Shown here: positions 30,508 through 40,342 of the stretch, piece after piece
Position numbering within the stretch: the first letter of the stretch is position 1
How the letters are laid out: each line of letters begins with the position of its first letter
NCBI GenBank assembly: GCA_002049455.2
Contig: KV918944.1
Location: 62,001-126,000, forward strand
DNA length: 64,000 nt
From: Porphyra umbilicalis
Lineage: Eukaryota > Rhodophyta > Bangiophyceae > Bangiales > Bangiaceae
Direction of reading: 5' to 3'
Notes under the pieces: generated by a model
The model's input: only the letters and a program-made list of their open reading frames with translations
The model's database searches: none
Told to the model about the DNA's origin: nothing
Program-made: the position numbers and the translations under genes

Positions 30508-33245
30508 TGTCTCTTCTACCTTGAGGTGAGGATCAATTGATCCTCAATCGAGCATCAAATGATCCGATCCAACGATCGACGATTCCACCACTCATTTGTA
30601 TGCTTTTTGGACTCACAGCGACCTACAAACTTCTTCGCTGCGCTGCACGAGCGTTTCGTTGGCACAAACTGGGCTGGCTCTTGATGGTCGTTCAGCGAGT
30701 GACCAGAGGTTGCTCCTTCCACAAATAGCTCTGCTGACTCGAGATCCTGCAATCCCAGCAGCGATGCTCAAACACCACCCCTTCAGGCGTCCGCGTGCCA
30801 TCTGGCTGCGGTTGCACCCCCCAATCACCCGCATCCTTCCCCTAGGTCCTTCGTACCTGGCGCCCGGCTTAACACGGGCCCGGTCCACCCTCCACGCGCC
30901 CGCGCGCCCCACCCCCTCCCCTAGTTGTTCACACTCTCATCTGATGTGCCGCACGCATGCGCTCTGCAAAGCACAAGCGGGTCGAACGGGCACCGCAAAA
31001 AAACACCTCACCCACACCAGGCGTGTCCTTGCAGGTAGAGCACACGAGAGTCGTCCGCGCACCACATACCCGACACTCACTTTGCACTAAGTGACCCGAT
31101 GACGCGTGGCGCCTCTTGGCAGTGGGTGTTAAGTGAGTGCCCACCCCGTACGCTGGACCCGAGGCTGCCTGCTCCGCTCCGTCCACGACCGCCCTCGTAC
31201 GTGTGCCAGTAGCATCGAGAGTGTTGCCAATCATCTCAATCATCTCAGATGCTAGCAGCGCGTAGAAGTTGGCCTGCAGAAGGGAGGCCGCCGGCCCTCT
31301 CGCCCCACGATGGAGCAGCCACGCGTCAGCGATGCAAATTCCCAACAGGGAAATGTTCACCCGCATAGACCAGTCGTGCGTGCCCAGCTTCCGCTCCAGG
31401 CGTAGGTCCTCCTGCCGGCAGCGATTATGGCGGTCAATCTGGGAGCAGCACCCGTAGTAGAGCTGTGCAACCTCCGGCTGCCGCACCGTCAACGCCACGC
31501 GATGTGCCCCTGTCCCGTCCTCCATCTCCCTCCACCGTAAACGCTCATAGGAGGTGCCAGGCTGACAGCTGCCAGCCGTTGGCACAAAGTAACGCCTCTC
31601 CCTTTCTACCCACACGAGAGCCAACATGTCGGGGCGACCAGTAGCGTCGAGATGAACCATCGAGAGGTGATCACCTCTGGCGCCCAGCTCTCGAGCGTCT
31701 AGGCTGGCCAATGGAAAGCGGCGGTGAGCAGTCTTAACCACGCCGGTGAAGCGCAGGCCCGCCTCGTTGAGGGCCAATGCGGTGGCTAAGCTTGCAAAGT
31801 ACGAATCCGCACAGACGATGCGGTCCGTCCCGGCCCACGGTCGCACCAGCCGCATAAGTACAGCCGTGCCGTGGGATCCAGCAAGCTCTTCCGCAGTAAG
31901 ATTGGATTGTTGGTCGGCGGCGGTGGTGACAATGCGCAGCTGCAGCGTCAAGCCGCTGCGGCCACACACAGCGTCTTGAATTTCACACTCGTTCTCCGGT
32001 TTGCGATCGATGGCGACGTAAATTGGGAGCCCGCGGGAAGTCCAGTGGCCACCTTGCCCGTACCATCGAGAGATGGATTCGTCAACGCAGATGGTGTCTC
32101 CCGGTGTGACCCAGGATGACCGATGGGTGTTGATGGACGAGACAAAGTGGTTGACTCGCGCCCAGCGCAGCTGCTCAGACCCCCCGCTGGCCGCCGGTGG
32201 CTCGTCCGGGGCTTGACTAAATGTGAGCAGCGACCACAAAAGATCAAAGCGCCGTCGTGGCATACCCGTTCGACTCCCAAAAGCAGGGGCTGGCAGGTGT
32301 TTGGTTCGTGCGGTGGTCCACCACAGCTCGGCTCGTGACCCAAATTCAAACCGCGTGGACAGGAGGAGCACACCAAAAAATTTGACCAGCTCCCCAGGAG
32401 ACGTGGGCAGTACGCCGGCCTGAACCAACTTGGCTGAAGTGAGACGCACCATCCTTGCGAGCTGGTCTTGTGGAAAGACAGCAAAGAAATAGTCCAGCGG
32501 CGTGCGCGACCGCCCGAAGCCAACTGCGTCTCCCCCTTCCGCAATAATCTCGTCCCCGAGCGTGCGCACCGACCACGCCCGTCGCGCAACAGGACCCCCA
32601 ATAGGCTGCAAGACGTCCGCATCGTGCCATTCGAAGCCGTGCACAACAACAGGGGGACAAGGCCAGATGAGAACCAGTGGCACCCCCTGGACACGCGACA
32701 TGCGGAGATCCCTCTTGAACTGGGCGCACACCGCAGGCGGCACAGTCATGATCGGGGGAGGGAGGGGTGAGAGAAAAACGTACGTGTCATCACCACTGGC
32801 GGTACAGATGCGCGCCAGACGGGGGGTGGAGCCCCACGGAGCTATTCGAGCAATGCCGACCTAGTGAAAAAGCGCGCGCTGCTCAGGAAAGGAAAAAGCG
32901 CGGGTGCACGGGTCTCATCCTGAGGGTGGCCGTCCGCAGACAGCCGCGGACACGGACAGACGCCGTGAGCTGAGCCACTTCGTTCGGGTCCGCGCGCATC
33001 AGGGACTTTCCTGGGGATGACACCAGGCGGCTCGGGCTGCTGGAAGCAGTCACAGAAATGCACACAGTGTTCTAACTACATGCAGTTTAAGGACGCCCTC
33101 TGGCCCCAAAGGTACATAGACAGCGCTGAGTCCGTTCCCAAGGTCAAAGAAGTGGTGGGACCTCTCAGACTGCCGCAACAACGAGGTAAAAACGAGGTTC
33201 AAATGATCCTGAAAGGATCATTTGATCCTCAAGGTAGAATATACA
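30508..33245 (-). mobile_element. piggyBac-like element "C", structurally complete (2.74 kb)
   Basis: The left terminus is TGTCTCTTCTACCTTGAGG and the right, complemented, TGTATATTCTACCTTGAGG. It is flanked by CTAA (30504-30507, shared with B2) and CTAG (33246-33249). Subterminal palindromes lie inside each end: GGATCAATTGATCC on the left and GGATCAAATGATCC on the right. It encodes one uninterrupted transposase and is the best candidate for an active member of the array. Confidence 0.85.
30929..32749 (-). CDS. Intact piggyBac-like DDD transposase (element C)
   Basis: The protein has 606 residues with an ATG start. It would cut and rejoin the ends of element C and perhaps of its non-autonomous relatives. 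The N-terminal piggyBac domain runs from about 33 to 210 (GGPVARRAWS, TPLDYFFAVFP, FGSRTGMPRRRFD). The catalytic core has Asp223 (CVDESISRWYG), Asp315 (CADSYFAS) and Asp439 (SQIDRHNRCRQ), followed by DWSMRVNISLLGICIADAW (459-477). The C-terminal zinc-binding cluster uses Cys559, 562, 570, 573, 585 and probably His602. It lacks the DPRLVVGAV accessory module of the A/B2 type, and 32.75-33.2 kb shows no replacement exon. The overall pattern resembles oomycete and algal PGBD4-like transposases. Confidence 0.9.
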   Translation of the reverse strand: MTVPPAVCAQFKRDLRMSRVQGVPLVLIWPCPPVVVHGFEWHDADVLQPIGGPVARRAWSVRTLGDEIIAEGGDAVGFGRSRTPLDYFFAVFPQDQLARMVRLTSAKLVQAGVLPTSPGELVKFFGVLLLSTRFEFGSRAELWWTTARTKHLPAPAFGSRTGMPRRRFDLLWSLLTFSQAPDEPPAASGGSEQLRWARVNHFVSSINTHRSSWVTPGDTICVDESISRWYGQGGHWTSRGLPIYVAIDRKPENECEIQDAVCGRSGLTLQLRIVTTAADQQSNLTAEELAGSHGTAVLMRLVRPWAGTDRIVCADSYFASLATALALNEAGLRFTGVVKTAHRRFPLASLDARELGARGDHLSMVHLDATGRPDMLALVWVERERRYFVPTAGSCQPGTSYERLRWREMEDGTGAHRVALTVRQPEVAQLYYGCCSQIDRHNRCRQEDLRLERKLGTHDWSMRVNISLLGICIADAWLLHRGARGPAASLLQANFYALLASEMIEMIGNTLDATGTRTRAVVDGAEQAASGPAYGVGTHLTPTAKRRHASSGHLVQSECRVCGARTTLVCSTCKDTPGVGEVFFCGARSTRLCFAERMRAAHQMRV

Positions 33246-33249
33246 CTAG

Positions 33250-34844
33250 CGCTATTCACTCTTTATTGCCATGGCGTCCCGTCGTCGCTGTTTAATACGC
33301 TTCATGTTTAGTTCTTTTCCCGACATATCCTTGACCACTGCTGGCACAAAACTGCAAGCTGCCGCTGCGCCAGCTGCTCCCCCACCGTTTCCTGCGCGGG
33401 GGGAATGTCGCTATCTCTCGTCTCGGCGTCGTCGCCCTCGCCCTCGCCGTCGCCCGCCACCGTGCCAGCTTCCCCAGCTCCTGCCGCCGGCGAGCCCCTC
33501 CGCAGCCTCCACGAGCGACGATTCCCCAGCGCGCGCGACAGCAAGGAGCACGCCCCTCAGCCCGACTCACACACCGCCAGCCGTGACTCGCGCTCCTCGA
33601 TAAACTCAACCGCGCGCCGCAGCTTGGCCCCCTCGTGCGCACAAGACGGCGCCTGCCGGCCGAGGATATGCTTGAATGAAAAGGTTACGGCCATCTTGAT
33701 ACGCATCTTGTCGCCCTTGTCGATGCCCAGCCCGCGCCCATCGTCGCCATCCTCACAAAAGATGCTAATCTTCGCAACTGTTGGCTTGGGGGGGGGCACC
33801 GGCCTATCACCAACGAGGAAGAGGCCGAATTGCCCGTGGGTGCGAAGACGGGAACTGGGGCCACTCTTACGGCCAGAGGCACCGCGTCGACAGCTCGTGG
33901 GGGGGGGGGGGAGGGGGGAAGGCAGACGACCCAAAATTTGCAGGCGGGGGGTGGCCAGCGGCCGCAGGCAGACCGTTCGTCGACGCCGACAGGGGCGGGG
34001 GAGCGGGTGCCGCGTCGGCAACATCGCCAACAGGCGGGGAAGGAACACCGGCCGAGCCCCTCCCAATGGCGGCAGCCGCCTGTGCCGCGGCGGCCAAAGC
34101 ACGACAATCTGAAACACCACCCAAGAAAAAAACAGGCACGAGAGACCCAGTAAAAGGTGAGGCAATGTACCGAAGGACGCAGCACATGACCCAGCAAAAA
34201 CATACAGCAAGAGGGACGTTACTGCGCGCACGCGCACACCAAAACACGTTCAGGCGCCGTCCAACCATACCCATGCGATCCCTGGTACCCGTGGCCTGGT
34301 CTATGCGCGACCGGTGGTGTGGAGGCATGGTGGGCGGTGGAGGGGCGGTGGGTGTGCCGTACGCTCCTCAACAGGTAGTCGCCGTACAACAGCGTGGGAA
34401 CGAACAGTGCCGTGGTTCAAGGATGGTGCGACGGCGACAACGGCGAGTGTCTCGTCCGCGAGAGAAGAGGGTGGTACGGAAAATGGATTACAATATACAT
34501 TGCAACACAAGGCTCATGCATTTCGTATCTCAATTGAACATCTCGAGCTTGCACTCTGTAAAGGCCGGCTCTGCGCCCCGCTCTGGCACAAGGGCAGCCC
34601 CTCCCCTACCCCACGGCTCCCGTTCTTGCCTCTTCTCGCCCCTGCTTCGAATGGTTGCGGTTTTTCTTCTGCTACAGGGGTGCGGGGGGGGAAGTGCTCG
34701 ACCGAGAGACAAGAAAAATGTTGTTTACTCAGTGCTAAGCACTTCCCTGCTGTGCAAAACAATGTGCCTCCCTCTCACAAACAAATTGCCCACGACAGCG
34801 TCAATGGCCATCGCATTCACGTAGCGCATCCCGCCTTCCGAACT
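33250..34844. other. Mixed region with a degenerate minus-strand reading frame
   Basis: After the CTAG closing element C comes CGCTATTCACTC, perhaps a damaged terminus of another element. On the minus strand about 33790 to 33308 reads as protein-like sequence (KMRIKMAVTFSFKHILGRQ, then RRAVEFIEERESRLAV), stops at 33557-33559 and continues in the same frame to 33308. I do not recognise it. The rest is G-rich tracts and short frames. Confidence 0.35.
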
Positions 34845-35621
34845 CTAAAAGAACTCGGTCCCGCGCCGCTTCTCTGGAAGCCCCGAGACTCTGTCGCGGT
34901 CCGCTGATGCCTTCACGCTCTCAATGTACGCAAACGACATGGATGCGTCGTCAATCAGGACGACCGCGAAGTGGTGCTCAACTCCGTAGAGGTTGGTCGG
35001 AGTGAGGACCTCTCCCTGGCCTCGCCACCCGGCTTGTCTCACGTGTGAGCGCACGCGGACGAGGCGGTCTCGCCGGCGGTGTGCCGCCTTCTCCGAAGGT
35101 GACGTAGTGCCGCCGTTCGGAGGAAAGTACTTCTTGGCATACATGATCTCAGGTACTTTGGACGCACCTTCCAACGCCAGAACTGCCTGCATTCTTGACA
35201 GCTCTTCGCCAGTCGGACGACCCTCCTTCGACAGCGAAAATGTGCCGACGGGATCTTGTTTTTCGCTTCGTATCCGTTTTCCCCTCGCCGCCGCCCAAGC
35301 CGCCCGCACACGCGCCTCGGAAAAACTTGTAACTAGCTCGGCAGAGTACTTGTATGAGACGGCCGCCGTGAGAGCAGCGTATGGAAACCGCCGAGACCGA
35401 ATCAGGCGAGACAACGTGCCAAGAAGGCGCTCCGCAGGAAACTGCCAGAAGGACCAGGAAGGGCCACAGGAGCGAAGGTTGGCTGTCACATCAAGTAGCG
35501 CAACGATGGTCGGCCGGCAAACTCGAAGCCGCTCCTCCTTCCCAGCGTACACCTGCGTGTAGGAAGCCTGGCAAAATCGTTTGATAAGCTTGTTCGCCGG
35601 GCGCAGCTCGACTTTCGTCAC
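34845..35621 (-). pseudogene. C-terminal fragment of a CACTA/Plavaka-like transposase (DUF4218-type)
   Basis: The 258 codons have no ATG at the upstream end (GTG), so the gene is 5'-truncated. The segment LRSCGPSWSFWQFPAERLLG, followed by TLSRLIRSRRFPYAAL, matches the pattern G-P-x-W-x-FPxER-x2-G-x4-I-x-S-R-x-P in the region that follows the catalytic domain in Tnp2/Plavaka-type CACTA transposases. The following basic, Glu-rich part also fits. The catalytic domain is absent up to the piggyBac terminus at 35.7 kb. Confidence 0.6.
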
Positions 35622-35701
35622 GGAACCCGGCTTGAAAGTTCGGCGTCCGGCATGGCTAGGTCCCCAAGCTATGGGGCGAGTTTTTTCATTAGATTACCCA
35701 G

Positions 35702-37087
35702 TGTCTATTCTACCATCTGGATCATATGGGGCGCTTTATTTCAGAACTCTGATCTTATAAGGCTTGACAAGTTTGCGAAATGAGACAAACACCTTATGCT
35801 CTTTGACGTGCTCTTTCTGATGGTTCTCCTCGCGATCTCCATGCTTCTGTGCTTGTCGCGTAGCGCTTGTATCTGTCCATGAACAAATGTCAGGTACGTT
35901 CGACCAGGACGGAGAGCCTTGCACGAAGTCGCTCTCTCAGGGGCAGTCCACACGGAGTGTTAAGCTACTTCTAAACCAAGCGGCCCTAGAGGCCTCGACC
36001 TTTGAATGCGTCTAGCTCCGATCGGCACTGCACAACAAAATTGAGAATTCTAAAGTAAAGCGCCACATATGGTCCTAAACGGATCAGTTGATCCTGCTTT
36101 TGGCTGACCTGTGCTGAGAAAATCGCTCAGCGCAACCCGGTTCCGATGGCAGAAATGGGATCAGCGTTGCCCGTTCAGTCTTGGGCGAGCGGCTGGAACT
36201 CTTGGTCAATTTTCCTCGGGGAGCAAGGGTGCTTCAAAGTTTTCCTTGCCCAGGAGGTCCATGGCGGGGGGAGGAGGCCGTCCCCTGGCAGGCTTTGGGC
36301 TATTCTTTGCCCCACAGAGAAAAGAAGTATCTGGGGAAAGCCCCTGGAGGAGGCAGCACGCCCGCGCCAGCCCAGTTCCCGCCACTACCCCGCCTTTCAG
36401 AACGGTCGTGACCAGCGCCTCCGAGAATGCACATGTGGGCAAACAAGGGGGGCGAATCGCAGTGCCGGGAGCACCAAACTGTACGAAGATCGTCGAAGGG
36501 TCAGAGAGAAACAAATGCGAGGGTATCGGATGGGCAGAGAAAAGTTGGGCGGGGGGGGGGCAGGGGACACAGTGGGGTCAGAGGGGTCCCACATCAGATG
36601 TTTTTGGACTTCTCATAACGCCCACTGCTGGAAGTGCTCTCGCTTCTATGGGTGCCAACATCCTCTGAAGAGTGTCCGCATAGGCTTTCATTGTCTTCGA
36701 CATCCGCATCTGAAGCAAAGACTGGCAGAAAGAGTCGTCGTGGAGTGCGACTGAGCGGTCTTGCACGACGACTTCGCTATTCACAGGTATTTTGGAGGGC
36801 GGGGAAGGGAGATGGTCGACGCCGGGCGAGCCCAGAACTGGCTTTCTTGGTGCGTAAAGAGCGTAGCCTCTTCGTACCAGCCAGGCTGAGGTGGTTGCCC
36901 CCCCACCAAGCTTGGGCTGATGCTTTAAATCTGTATGGTCTCAAGCGGAAGCGCAACTAAGCTACGCACCAGATCAACCATTCTCTTATGAAGAAACGCT
37001 GGAATTAGAGAGTTTTGGCATGTAACTCGGCGGTCACTTTGGCGGTCTTTCGTCGCGCTCATGCGCCTTAATGCGTGGAATCGACCT
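35702..37087. mobile_element. Decayed piggyBac-like element "D" (1.39 kb)
   Basis: The left terminus is a perfect TGTCTATTCTACC preceded by CCAG, a one-base variant of CTAG. The right end is a degraded GTGGAATCGACC before TTAG (37088-37091). At about 36080-36200 it carries a copy of the piggyBac 5' arm (GGATCAGTTGATCC, then GGCAGAAATGGGATCAGCG), so it may be two fused remnants. No transposase is seen. Confidence 0.55.
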
Positions 37088-37091
37088 TTAG

Positions 37092-38090
37092 TGTCTATTC
37101 TACTGTTCGCATCATTTGATGCGATTTGCATCAAATGATGCGGTTTTTTGGTACCGTTTTTCGCGTAGCTCTCGACCTCAAACAACGATTCTGACAACAG
37201 AAATGGACTCAGCAGGGTCTGTTTAGTCTTGAGGGAACTCGAGTGCATCCTGCGTTGAGAAAAAGTAGGGTCTTTGCGCGAGTTTCTGCGCTCCCATAGC
37301 GCACTTCCGCCATGCAGCAGGCGCCGACACAACCGGCGCACGGGTCCACCATGGCAAGAATGGGCGACCAGCAGCCCCACGCGAGGGCGATGAAATGTTC
37401 CCAGCTCTCCGAGAGTGGGGGGGGGCGGTTGAGCCGACCCCTCCGCCTCCCCACGATTACTTTGCCGCCTGGCTCCCCGCCGCCCCGCTTCTCGCGCCTC
37501 TCTTCCCCAACCCCGCCGCCCCTCCCGCTTGTTTTACGCGCTATTTTTACGTCGCCGCGTCTCTATCAACGCTCCGCGTGACCTGGCCACCTCGCATCGC
37601 CACCCCACCCCCGCAACGCCAACCGCCCCACGTCCACACACCTGCGTACGTGCCCCCTACCCCCCCCTCCGCCCTACCTGCTCCCACACCATTTCGTCCT
37701 CCGTACCTCCCCCCCTCCCCATTCCCACCGCTCCCTTTTAGTCGTTAATCATGCAAAGAGGGACCGAGGCAGGCCGGGGGGGTGCCTCAAGTCTTTCCCT
37801 GGCCGTCGCGGCCACTGCCGCCGCCGCCTTGCGCCCCTCTGCACTCGCCTCGGGCGGCTGGTCGGGAACGCAACAGCTCGCTTCGATCTTCCCCGCGCGG
37901 AGCATCACCAAGAAGGCCGCAGCCGCTGACCCCCGCCTGGTGGTGGGGGCGGTAGTGCAAACCAAGGCTCTGAACGTCATCAACTACATGGAGGTGTCCC
38001 GCTTCAAGGGGGCGCTGGCAAAGGTCGTGTCCGTGGACGGCAAGGTTCTCGAGGTGGTGCACGGGAGAAGCAAGGGGCCTCTGAGACCTC
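37092..38090 (+). mobile_element. Truncated piggyBac-like element "E" (5' part only)
   Basis: The left terminus TGTCTATTCTACTG follows TTAG. Two palindromes follow (GCATCATTTGATGC, GCATCAAATGATGC), then a 5' arm nearly matching element A (GAGTGCATCCT.CGTTGA). Homology stops at about 38,085 in the accessory module; the catalytic part and right end are gone. Confidence 0.75.
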
Positions 38091-38161
38091 CACTCCTGAA
38101 GCGACGACAAGCAACTTCGAGTTCACCGTCGTCATGTTGGAAAGGACTATTGCGAAGGTAG
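37751..38161 (+). pseudogene. N-terminal remnant of a piggyBac-like transposase (element E)
   Basis: From the ATG, an Ala/Ser-rich leader leads into DPRLVVGAVVQTKALNV and SRFKGALAKV, the accessory module seen in A and B2. After EVVHGRSKG the similarity ends abruptly; the remaining codons to 38161 are unrelated downstream sequence. Confidence 0.8.
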
Positions 38162-38191
38162 CAGCAGTGCGCATCTCCGTCATGAGCACCT

Positions 38192-40342
38192 CTAGGAATT
38201 GCTCCTGTGACCCGGAGAAGAAGCGGAGACTGAACCAACGGTGAGACAGACATGGTCAAAAACGGACGTGAGTAAACAGAACGTGACACGAACAAGACAA
38301 ACAATGATGATGCCGTGCTTCGACACTTCGATGTGGACCGCTAGTCGCGAGCGACTCGCCCAAAGCAAGCTCATGAGCAGACCGAAGGTGATCGAACTTA
38401 TCTTGATCTCGGTCATAAGGGCAAGTGAATCCTTTGCACCATCTTGGCCGCCCGCCGCAGCGTTACTGCTGCTCGAAATGTGTGTAGCCAGACCCCGAAC
38501 AGCTTGTTCGAGTTCCTCCAGGCGCCCAAAAATGATGCCAGCGCGGGATACGCGCCCTTCTGTGGCCGCTGAATGTCCATCCATGTGCGGAAGGGTTGAC
38601 GCGGCTTGGAAGTTGACGATCACCACCTCTGCACGGAGGCGTGTCACCTCCCGGCGCACCGAGGAGAGCCCGTTGCGTCCGGCGTCTAGCACATCACGCA
38701 GCTTCACGCCAGACTGCTGTACACGGGCGCCAGCATCAGCAGAATCGTGGGGCGCCACAGCGGCGGCCGCTCGGGCTGTGCCCGAATTGTTGGCGCGGCG
38801 CCGCGTCCCAGATGATGGCCGAGTACGAATGGGTGGCGACGTCGGCGTGGCCATGGGGGCCAGTGACGCGGGCGTGGTAACGTACGCCATCACGAGTTGA
38901 TCATGGTCCATCTCGTCACTGCTTTCACCTTCGAGGGTGGCAGAAGCCGGCGGCTGGGAGGCAAAAGCAGAAGGCTGCCACGAAGAAGCAGCGGTCATGG
39001 CCGCAGTGCCCGGCGAGTGGCTCGGGTCCACGCCCACGGGTGTGTTGCCACGGTCGGCGGCCGGTTCAATCGGCGCCGGGCCGTCATCGGACGCCTGCGC
39101 GGCAGCGAATGCAGCGTGCGTTCCCGGAAACCATAATGCAGCCATGAAAATGCGCGGGTTGGCCCCGCGGGTAGCCAACTGCTTCGCCAGCTCATCCGAC
39201 TCGGTGGCCACGGCGGCGCAACAGGCACTATCGTCCTTGTCCTTGTTCGGGTCCGCGCATACGGTGCCACTGCTCTCGGAATCCCCGCCGTTGTCGCGAA
39301 CCTCCTCTCCACCGTCCATGTGGGCATCACCGTCACCGGAGACGCCGCCCACGACAATATCACCTCGAGGGCACGCTCCGATTCTGGCCGACCCCGGCTC
39401 CTCTCTCGAACCCGGCGCACTCGAACCCTATTACCAACTCGACCCAGATGGCGACGGCGGGGACGGCGGGCCAGCGATAATGCGCGGTGCGGCCGACATG
39501 ACTGCCGCCTTGCGCACGGACGCCTGCAACGGATGGCGCGGATTGTCCCACTTGGAACACGTTCGCCCACGCTGGACGCGGAGAGTGGCCGACGCACCAG
39601 GCCCATGCACAGTTTTCCCGTGACGCGCTGACAGACGCGGGCGTGGCTCGACCGGCTCGTCGAAGAAGAGCTCATGCGGCGCCAGAGGCCCCACCGGCGC
39701 ACCAACACTCGGGCTCGACGGCACACGACGGAAGGCCTCCACTGCGGATACCTCCGCCGATGTCGCAACCGCACCAGGCGCTTCGTGCGAGATGGCCACG
39801 CCGGACGACGTCGCAGCTGCCCCGGTAGCTACCTCTTCCTCTTCCTTGACCTCCATCTTCTGCTCTTGCAAGACCTTGCCGAGCTCCCGGTCCAACATGA
39901 GCTGCGGGTACGACCGGCGTGGCGCTGACGGGCTGGCCTCAGTGGAAGGCACAGGCACAGTCCAAGTCAGCGGGTCGTCGACGTCGATGATATCCCTCGT
40001 GCCCACGGCGTGAGCCGCCGCCTGATCGGAGGACGAATGGGGCGGCGGGTGTGACGGCAGGACGACAACGTCGATGACACCGACCTCATCAGTTGGCTTC
40101 GTTGACGACTTGCTCACGCTCCCACCGTCGATCGGCACAGGCGGCGCCATGATGACAGGGGGCGTACACGACGAGGGAAACACGAAGAAGACAACGTCCG
40201 GGCAGGTGAAAAAGCGCGCGGGGTTGGCAACTACGGCGAAGAGGTGCAGGGGTGGCCAGTGATGGCGAAGACCGGGGGTGAGCGGGGAGGCAAACGGCCA
40301 GATGGACCGGAGGCACGGGATCGGCACGCTCTTAAGAGACAT
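38192..40342 (-). CDS. Hypothetical acidic protein with coiled coil and C-terminal membrane segment
   Basis: Two open stretches in one frame, 40342-39431 and about 39427-38192, are separated by consecutive TAA and TAG codons. A roughly 70-nt intron starting GTCGAG near 39443 and ending CCAG near 39373 would bridge them in phase, but the donor is weak, so it may be a pseudogene. The start is the ATG at 40342 or, more likely, 40150 (MAPPVPIDGG). The first part is rich in Ser/Pro/Val with an acidic run (EVKEEEE). The second has low-complexity acidic sequence, a heptad-like stretch (RREVTRLRAEV, LEELEQAVRGLATHI) and two hydrophobic segments near the end (ITFGLLMSLLWA, GIIIVCLVRVTFCLL). No family is recognised; a transposon accessory ORF cannot be excluded. 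Confidence 0.4.

Noticed and set aside
20641..37140. CRISPR-like reading of the repeated GATCAAATGATC motifs
   Set aside because: Spacing is irregular and the motifs occur only near transposon ends; the eukaryotic context also excludes it.
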